A stretch of DNA of 10,913 bases from Phoronis pallida (Eukaryota > Phoronida > Phoronidae): positions 1-10,913 of the forward strand of contig JAOXYC010222127.1 of NCBI GenBank assembly GCA_028565715.1, in the 5' to 3' direction. Both the position numbers and the translations under genes were made by a program. The notes below the pieces were generated by a model. That model had not been told where the DNA came from, did not search any database, and saw only the letters and a program-made list of their open reading frames with translations. Of the stretch, positions 1 through 9,000 are shown in pieces (the first letter of the stretch is position 1; each line of letters opens with the position of its first letter).

Positions 1-43
1 CATTGCACAAACACTCGTAACACAGAGAACATGCCTCCAGAAG
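1..43 (-). CDS. STAG: STAG exon e14, copy gamma (cut by the window edge)
   Basis: The first 14 codons and one base of a third copy, reading [14 protein letters not shown]. It differs from alpha by one silent change. The acceptor is gatttcag. If its 3' end beyond the window keeps the native donor, gamma would be the functional exon and e13 must splice past alpha and beta; this cannot be seen here. Confidence 0.75.
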
Positions 44-3000
44 CTGAAATCATGTTAAAACATTCATCAATAAGTGATGACCGTGCAACCTGGCACTTTC
101 CAGAGATAGCGTATTCTTCATTGCACACACATTCATAACACAGGAAACATGCCTCCAGAAGCTGAAATCATGTTAAAACATTCATCAATAAGTGACGAGC
201 GTGCAACCTGGCACTTTCCAGAGATAGCGTATTCTTCATTGCACAAACACTCGTAACACAGGGAACATGCCTCCAGAAGCTGAAATCGTTGTCAAACGCT
301 AATTATGTTTTGTTTAAGTCACGACTTGTTTTGCTATAAGGAAATGAAATATGTTGTTGAGACCAGAGTGAATATAGATGAGTTAAAATCGATTAAAAAT
401 CCAGCATTTTATTTCTGGTGTAAATAATAAAAACAGTTTAAACACTAGCTTTCGGAAACATGTTGTTTCTCAAGTGTAAACAAATGCAAAAAATTTGATT
501 TGTTTACACTTGAGAAAGGATGTGTGTCCGAAAGCTAGTGTTTTAACTGTCTTTATTATTTACGCCGGGAATTAAGTGCTGGATTTTTAAACAATTTTAA
601 CTCATCTTGTTTTGCTATGGTTGAGTTACTGCTGGACATCTGAGGTAGAGACCAGTTGAGAGCGTTGAAACTTGTCATGTTCAATATGAGGTAAGTCTAG
701 GCAAAATGGTCTAGGGGAACAGTTATAACTCATGAGAGGAATTCTCACAAGTCCAAACACTTCAAACTTTATCAATAATTTGAGTTCAATATTCTTACCT
801 GATTGTCTGTGTGTTTCTCAACAACTTCATGGAGATGGCGTAACAAGGCGTCGAGATGCTGCAATAACAAGAGAAATCTTCTTAAAACTTTGCTCTATAA
901 TTACGTTATCAATATTAGAGTAATTATTAATTAGTTGCGAAGTTTGATTATATATCAGATAATTGTTAATTTGGTCCGGCAACCCTCTGATCGCATCACT
1001 AGTTACCTAATTTTCCCTCAATATTTTCACATTGGAGGGAATTAGAGGTCACTAGTGATGTGATTACTGGACCAGATTCATGTTGACAAGCATGGTTTAA
1101 AATCTAAATAATACTCCAAATATATGACTGCCAAGAAATAAAAGTGAAATTACAGCATCTTAAAAATGGTTCTTCAAATAAATCAGGGTTCCCACTCTTT
1201 TCCCTTAATCAAACTCAAGGACTGCCACAATTGAATTCCAAGGACTTTTCAAGGACGTTTAAGTGTTCATTTTTGGTGACTATGCATAGCCGTAGCTAGC
1301 TTTAAATGTCTGGGGGCAAACGGTGGAAATAGAGCACTTATGGGTGGGGGAGCCAGGTTAAGTTTAGGGGGTAAACGTAATTTTTTTTTGAGGTTTAACT
1401 AAGGAAACTTGATATTTCTATCAAAAAAAGTCACTTGCAACTGGTATTTCAGAAAGGCTCTTTTTTCAGATAACAGCGCATATGAACAGAATCAAGGACT
1501 TTTCAAGGATATTATATAAAATTCAAGTACTTTTCAAGGACGATTTCTAATTCAAGTACTTTTCAAGACCAACAGTCAAATTCAAGTACTTTTCAAGGTG
1601 CGTGGGAACCCTGTAAATAATTTGTACAAAGTGTAACATTGAACAACAAATATCTACCTTTGCTTGAACAATTCATGTATTTCAACTACTGTCTATCTAT
1701 AATATCAAGTTAGTAAACTGAGCTTATTCTTATTCACCTTTTCTTGCCTACTAGTTGTGTAGATTTCCAGGTCAAAATGTTGAGGGATCAGTAGTAAGCT
1801 TGCCACTTTCTCAGAGTCTGCATTGTACTGTAATACAACATAAAAATACATGTGATAAACATGGTATTAAAATACAATATGCCGTTACCGCCCAAGATTA
1901 AAATAAAATGTGTGGAATTTTATATATTTCACTTTTTTTTAATGTGACAAAGAAGTATTTTGATTTTTCATAGATTGAAGACGATCTGGAAATTACTCAC
2001 AAATGGTCAGCTTCATTTTACATATTGGAAATCTATGTTAAACAACATGACTGTTTTTCTGATCACCTTATCAAGATTTTATTTTCATCTGAGCATGAAT
2101 TTTGTGAAATATAAGATTGACTTCTGCTCAGATGAAAATTTATTTGAGATACGATAGGGCAACCAGGAAGACTGCTTTGTTTTATAACATATTTATTGTA
2201 ATAACAGAGGACCAGTTGACCAACCATCAAGTGTAGTACAGAAATTGTTATCATACTGTATGATAATAGGGTTATTTCACTCTCTGTATAAGATGATATT
2301 AATTAAAAGATAATTCATTGAAATTTTAATTTTTAGGGTTTTTTAAAAACACTTACCTTAGCGAGTAACTGTGGCAATGCGACAATAAAATGCTCTGTTA
2401 ACTTTGTTTTGTCTTCTCCGACTTGTTTATTCTCTTTCATTGTTAGCTGAAAAGCATTTTTGATACTGCAGATACATTACAGTAGCTTTGGACCAAGTAT
2501 GGGAAATAGCAAAGCTTAGCAAATGTCAAATCCTAAAAATGTTTGAATCCTTCAGATTACATGTTGGGCATCGATGGAGCTGAGCCTCCGGTCTGAACTG
2601 TTCTTCTAGGCCAGATCTCAATTATATGTTAATCGACTGCAGCATTACATAAGCCTATTCAACTTGTTCTTGATAGGCAGGAGTTGGTGTATTGCGCTAA
2701 TTCATTATACCACAGTCAAAGGTCAGTCCTTTGTCCAGTTACTGGTATGTGTTTATGGTCTTATCAATTGTATTGCCTCCTATTGCCCCATGGGCAAAAT
2801 CCAATTCTGCTCAACATGTTTGACATCTGATAAGCTTTGCTATTAAAAAAATGATCGTCTAAGCTTTATTTACAGCTAATTGCATCAACTGGTATCATGT
2901 TTCCATGAACTGGAGACGTCATTTGTGCTTTGAATCATTTCAATGTAAAGCACACATGAGATGCAATTGCAACCCAAGATATTTTTTAGATGATGTAAGG

Positions 3001-6000
3001 AGATGGATAATAAATTGATAACAAATAAAAACATTTCAGAAAGTTTACATTTTCTGATTACGCAAAGCCATCTGAGAAAGATTTTTTGTTTAACTATCAG
3101 AGGAAAGATGACCTACGTCTTATCCAGACTTGTGACTTACCTTTCTGTTTGGACCTCGGCCAACAGGGGACTCCCCTGTAGCTGCTTGTTTTACACAACA
3201 TACCATAATTTCTATAAGACTTGATTCTTGACGATCGTCCATAACTGTAACAACAGACAGCAGACATAAGCATTGTACTGCATATTACATTGACCTTGGG
3301 CACAGTTGAATTAAATTCAAAATAATGTTCAACTGCTTGAAAAAAAACAGAGCTTATTTTGAGTCCTAGTTAAAGACACAAACTTGAAAACAAGTTTGAA
3401 GCATTGAAAAGAACTCTTTTAAGATGCTCCTCTAGGTGCTAAAATGGTAATTGAGAGAGTAGGGTTAAATTCCCAGTGGCACCAGGTGGACTCGTGAGCT
3501 GAAGTCCTTTGCCTTCCCTAAGCTCACTTGAGCCACATACCCTATAAAGAGTCTGCACAGTATTCGAAGATGATGAAGATGATAATGCTGTAGAGAATTT
3601 TTAAGTGCTCTGAATAAAATAGCTAATGAACAGTGGGCATTTTTATTATTATCATTATTGTTGTGACTAATCAGTGCCCTCATTGACTTGATTTTGGGGC
3701 CGTTACAAGGCCCCTTCCCCTTTCAAATTTATTCCAAAATCACATGAAATTCCCCCCTAAACTTACAAAAATTCTCCCTCAAAACAAAATTCATTTCATT
3801 TACTAGAAAGGTCCTGCTAAATACCAAACATTAAAGATTAAGCATTCAAAATTTGAAATTCAACAGCATTTAGTACATTTTCGGTCAACACAAAACAGCA
3901 ATAATTCCTACAAACGACGCAAGATTTCCCCTTCTGGAGGCACCTGTCCCCCAAAGGTCAGTGAGGGCCCTGCTAATACTTACTCTCCTCGCCCCTTCCT
4001 GGCTCTTCCAGTAATAGGTCAGTCATACACTCCCAGTCCTTCATCATATCATTAATCTCCCACAGACTATCAACCAAATATGCACCATGTTCATGAAGCT
4101 GGAAAAATACAATGTTATTCACTCATTGTTTTTCTCCTTTTTGAAGTTTTATCATCAAGTATTAGAGGTATTTATTATAGCCACCTCATCATTTATGAAT
4201 TACTGTAGTATTGTAATGTTTTGATGATAAATATAAATTATTTGACTATTTATTTGACAATTCAAGTCATAGCCAAACAATAGTTTCGGTCATGGCAACA
4301 TATTGATACATCTTTAAGGACAAGCAAACCCTCCAATCTTGTCAACAAGAAAGTTTGGACTTCATTAAAAATCCATTTACATTTATTTACCTCGCTCTCA
4401 ATAAAGAACTGGACCAGATCTCTAACCAGCGGAGTGTTAGGGCTTTGTTTCTTGCCCTTTTTCGTTCGAAGTTCCTTCACTGCTTCCTCGTCAATCTGGA
4501 ACAGTTTCGTGTTCAGAAACTCACCAGCAGCTTGTGCCACCTGGCGATGGGATGAGTAAACTAACTCATAGACATTCTCACAGTCTTTGTCGCTCAGGAG
4601 ATTCTCACTGAAACTGTTTGGAAAGATAAACATAGCATAAGGAATTGTTGAATAAATAAATTATCTTTAAATCTTCAATTGAAAATGGTCCACTGATGTA
4701 TAAAACTATACAAATATTTAAATATTTGTTGATGATGCTAATTGTTTTCCCTTAACAACTTTTAGGGTGCAATATCTATTAACTAAGGAGTGGTTCTTCA
4801 ATGCACTAAATGTTTTTTATTGAACATCATTTGTGTCTCCGTATTTCCAACTTTTCAGAAGTTTTCATATTTTGAGTAGAAGAACGTTTTGAGAAAATCT
4901 GGTTTAATCAACAAATGCTAAAAATCAAAGAGATCCTGTCCAACTAATGCAATTCAAAATGTCAGCAATTCATAAAACTTTATATAGAATGAAATTTAAG
5001 AAAAAATTGAAGATGCAAGTGTTCATGGTATAACGTTTCGGATTTATTTATAAATCCATCATCATATAAGTAGATACACATGGGGGTATGCAACTCGACA
5101 TAAACCAAGATAGAGTTAAACATTGTTCCCTTCACCCAAGAAAATGTGTGCAAAATTACATCAAAATCCGTTGAAGGGTTTCAAAGATAATGGACAGAAA
5201 CCAATTCCAGCAATTTTGATCTCATTTTGCCAACAGGGGGAGCTGAAGTAATCGTGACAGTTCGAAAATCAACTTGTGCCGGCGCATCCATACATACGTT
5301 GTGGGCACATAAAAACTAGACAGCTATGTCACATCAAAATTCATGTGTACTGTTTGCTTTGCTGTCTAGATTTTGAAATTGTTTTCCTGCTTTGTACACT
5401 GTATCTACTCATCTGATGATGGATTTATGAATAAATCCGAAACGTTATACAATGAACATTTGCGTCTTCAATTTTATCTTAAATTTCATTCTCTTTACTT
5501 ATGGCCAAAGACTAATATTAATAATAAAACTTTATATCTTTCACTTTTAAGCACCTCAGTATACAACCGAGAGCATAACTTACTTGAGAATAGAAATGAC
5601 GACTTTAACAGCTTGAACAGCCACATCATATTCCTTGTCCAGGGTCATCTCCACAATCCTGTCCTTGAAACGACTTGTGAAGAGCTCTAACTTTGTGGAT
5701 AGATCTGTGGACTCAAACAATGGCTGGAGACACTTCAGACACTGTAGGCGCACATCACCACACTATAGTTAAAAAAAACATGCCTTAAAGTTATTAACAT
5801 AAAAATTGTTTATCTCATGAAAAGCTCACAACTGTGTGAATTGATTTGTGGACTCAAACAGTGGCTGAAGAAACTTGAGACACACTCAGGTCGAGGGACT
5901 GTATCAATTGCAGGGTCTTCCATTTTTTAACGAAAGTAGGAGACTGTGTTTAAGCGGAGTGACGTAATCAATATAAACTTAGTCAGTGAGACTCGATTAT

Positions 6001-9000
6001 TGCCTAGGGAGAACAAACCAGTGTTTGAGATGGGCTGTGGGAGAGACTAATAAGAGGTCAGTAAGGATAATCGGGTTTTTTTGGCTTTTGTACTCTGTCT
6101 TAAATTAATTAGTTGTACTCTGTCTTAAATTAATTAGTTGTTCATAAGTTAAAGATACTGTCTCCTTGTTGGTGAGGATTTGGGGTCAAAATTCAAATAA
6201 ACTTGAAATTATGTGTACGAGTTCTTTAATGCATATAATCAACCTGCATCATAGTAAAAAAATTCTAAAAAAATCAGTAAAGGGGTAAATTTGAGCTTTT
6301 TACCCTAAAAAAGTGTAATTTCGAAAACTTTGTCTGCAGACAAGGTTTGCAGACAAGGTTTTTTTGGATACAAAGATCTCAAATTTACCCTTTTCCCGAT
6401 TTTTTTGAATATTTTTACTAAGATACAGGTTAATTATATTCATCAAAGGACTCATACACAACATTTCTAGTTGATTTGAATTTTGACCCCAGATCCTCAT
6501 ACACAACATTTCTAGTTGATTTGAATTTTGACCCGAGATCCTCACCAACAAGGAGACAGTATCTTTAAGCAAACCCTTACCTTATCATACATTGTCCATC
6601 CAACATACTTCAAGTAACTATCATCCAGAAACATGTTGGCATATTTCTTCATCCAGACCCCAATCTCCTGCATACAGATGGAGCGGATATCTGGCTGACT
6701 GTCACGGTAACGGTGGACAAACACACCCTTGAATATGTAGGTCAACATGTTGCGGATTTCTTCCTGGTTCTCTTCAAGCTAGGAAAAACATTAAAACAAT
6801 TATTTAAAAGATTTTGAAAAATTCTGCAAAATCACATTCTTGGCATATTTGTTTAATACTTCTTGAATTGCTAATTTTTAACAGAAAAATAAATAAAATG
6901 TACTTTTTCTTAGTCAACAATCCAATACGGTGATTGCATTTCTGCCATATTTGATATGGCATTGTGCATGCTGTAATCACCACAATGTTTTTTTTGCAGA
7001 AAATAGACTCAATAAAATGCATCTAGCACTTTTCACTCACAGTCCACATAATTGAACCACGAGTCACATTGTTTTTAAATAAAATATTTTTGTAGAAAAG
7101 CATTTCAAATATGGCCAAATTTCAAGTTCCTTATTGTTTTGCACTGTTTATCCTAACAGAAAAAAATTAAAATTACTTTTTCTTAGACCACAATTGGGTC
7201 AATAATTTTGTCTTTTATAAAGTGTTGCTCAAATTTTACTTAATCTGTCAATTCATCAAAAAAGAGTTGCTACTATGTTGCACAAAACCAAGAACCAATA
7301 TAGTCTAGTTCAAATCAAATTTCCGTACCTCCTGTCTTTTAGTCATGAGCATCTCAAGTCTCTCACTGGCTTTCTTAGACTGACTCTTCTGTCTCTCAGC
7401 TTCATACTGTCTCTGTGTGTTGTCCAAGTTGATGCTTAAATTCAGAGCTACGTCCACCAAAGCTGTCATCAGCTTCATGGCTAAAACACATAAATAACAG
7501 AATAAGTCAGCACCTGAACCAAGTCGTATAGCTGAGTAAGCTAAATGAATATTCAAACAAATACCAAATAAGTTTATCTCTTTCTAATAATGACTTTTAT
7601 CACATAACTACCCTTCTATTCGGTGTAATAACACTATTTAGTAACATCAAAGCGTTATTACATTGTCTCAATTGATTTCTCAAAACTCCACATTTTTCGC
7701 AAATTGGCGATGTTATGTGATAAAATGATTCTCAAATTCATGGGAAGTAATAAACCTTTTATTGGATTCGATTTTAAAAATCATAGAACTCGCCAAAGCA
7801 GGGCTGCCAACATTACGCCTGATTACGCCTAAATCGTACATGTTGGCAGCCCTGCCAAAGGCTCGTTCTATGATTTTTCAAATCTCATCCAATGAAAGGT
7901 GTTATTACTTCCCATTCATTGTAAGAATTGCTTTTTAGCAACTAAAAATAAATAAGTTGCCATTTTATCACCGCCGACAGTGACTACCATTTACAATTCT
8001 CATATGATAAATCCGTTGGGGGCACAAACCAAACCTAAACCATTCTTTTACATTTTAACTGCTCTTACATCGGCAAGTTTTATAAATATATAGGCATTAT
8101 GTGCCTAAGTATTCTAGGTAATACCCAGAAAGATATTTGTAAACTTACATGCTAGTGTGCTTGTATGTCTGAAGGCTCGTACTTGTGAATCAGTAAGACC
8201 AGTTAAAAGGGATATGAGATTATCCATCATATATTGATCGTAGATTATACTGTACTGACACTGGCGTATGAGCACGAGAACAAACTCGCAGAAATTAGAC
8301 CGGAACTTCTTCCACGTTGGGCCCGTGATGATGAGCGGGTAGTCACCACTTTCCTACAATGAATCAAGAGTATGAAGTCAATAAGTTGTACAGGTATTCT
8401 GAAAATGATTGAATAATTGGTATCAATACATTAACTTCAGCTAATTAAAATGAGCAGGCATAAACATGTCATCAATCAAGAAAGGGATCATGTATAAATG
8501 AGTGAAAGCCATTGAGTACATTTGCTAGGTAAAAATGAAGTTACAACAAACTGTTTTTAATTGAACAAAATTGTTCATGTCACCTTTGATCACAAATTCA
8601 TGTGAGGACAGTGTTTTCTGACTTATAAGTAGACTACAGCAAACGACAAACATTAAAATATTCAGGATCAAATATCTAAAAAAAGTTCAAAGACTGGCGA
8701 GTGCAAGGTGCTTACTAATTGTCCTACTAAAACCTTCTACTATTAATGTGGGTACACAAAAGGAACTGCTCTAACATGTGCTATTGGCTTGACAAACTTG
8801 GTGCTTCTTTTCTTCCTGTTAACGATGGGCGGCTTCAGTAGGACAAAACTTAGAGCCCTTCAAGAGCAATGGTTTCAGATGAGTAAGTAAAATATCTGAT
8901 TTGTACGTAAATTTAAATTTTCAAGAATTTATAAATGGTTGTCACAATATACCAACCTCGTCAAATTCCTCTGTCATTTTGCGGATGAGCTCCGCATGTT

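Larger units (their letters stand above)
1..287. repeat. 118-bp tandem repeat made of STAG exon copies
   Basis: Units start at 1, 119 and 237, so the period is 118 bp with about 2.4 copies in view. The array may continue left of the window. Homology to the first two units stops at about 287, where intron sequence begins. The unit is about 99 nt of exon plus 19 nt holding the acceptor. Since 118 is not a multiple of 3, reading across copies shifts frame. Confidence 0.95.

Noticed and set aside
162-207. 46-nt mini-intron between exon copies, using cag|gttgca as a donor
   Set aside because: This would give 24-codon in-frame tandem exons, but the supposed intron encodes VARSSLIDE, which matches conserved STAG residues. 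The donor is also poor, and 46 nt is very short.
1-287. CRISPR-like or plain satellite array
   Set aside because: The unit is a single 118-bp block without separate spacers, and it encodes a recognisable STAG exon in the phase required by e13.
732-923. Plus-strand open frame overlapping e13
   Set aside because: It is the antisense shadow of e13 plus flanking intron, with no recognisable motif.
3455-3560. tRNA-derived SINE, from a gggttaaattccc B-box-like sequence
   Set aside because: No convincing A box at the right distance, no tRNA fold and no A-rich or repeat tail.
5401-5492. Complete, active hammerhead ribozyme
   Set aside because: The core motifs and stem II are present, but I could not form a consistent stem I and a correctly placed cleavage triplet, and an extra U follows the core. 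It is kept only as hammerhead-like.
5373-5690. Plus-strand 105-codon open frame as a gene
   Set aside because: It runs from the inverted terminus of the 4986-5523 element into the antisense of e7 and has no protein similarity of its own.
6804-7022. Minus-strand open frame inside the e5-e6 intron as an extra exon
   Set aside because: e5 and e6 already join without a gap against human STAG, and the frame shows no similarity to the family.
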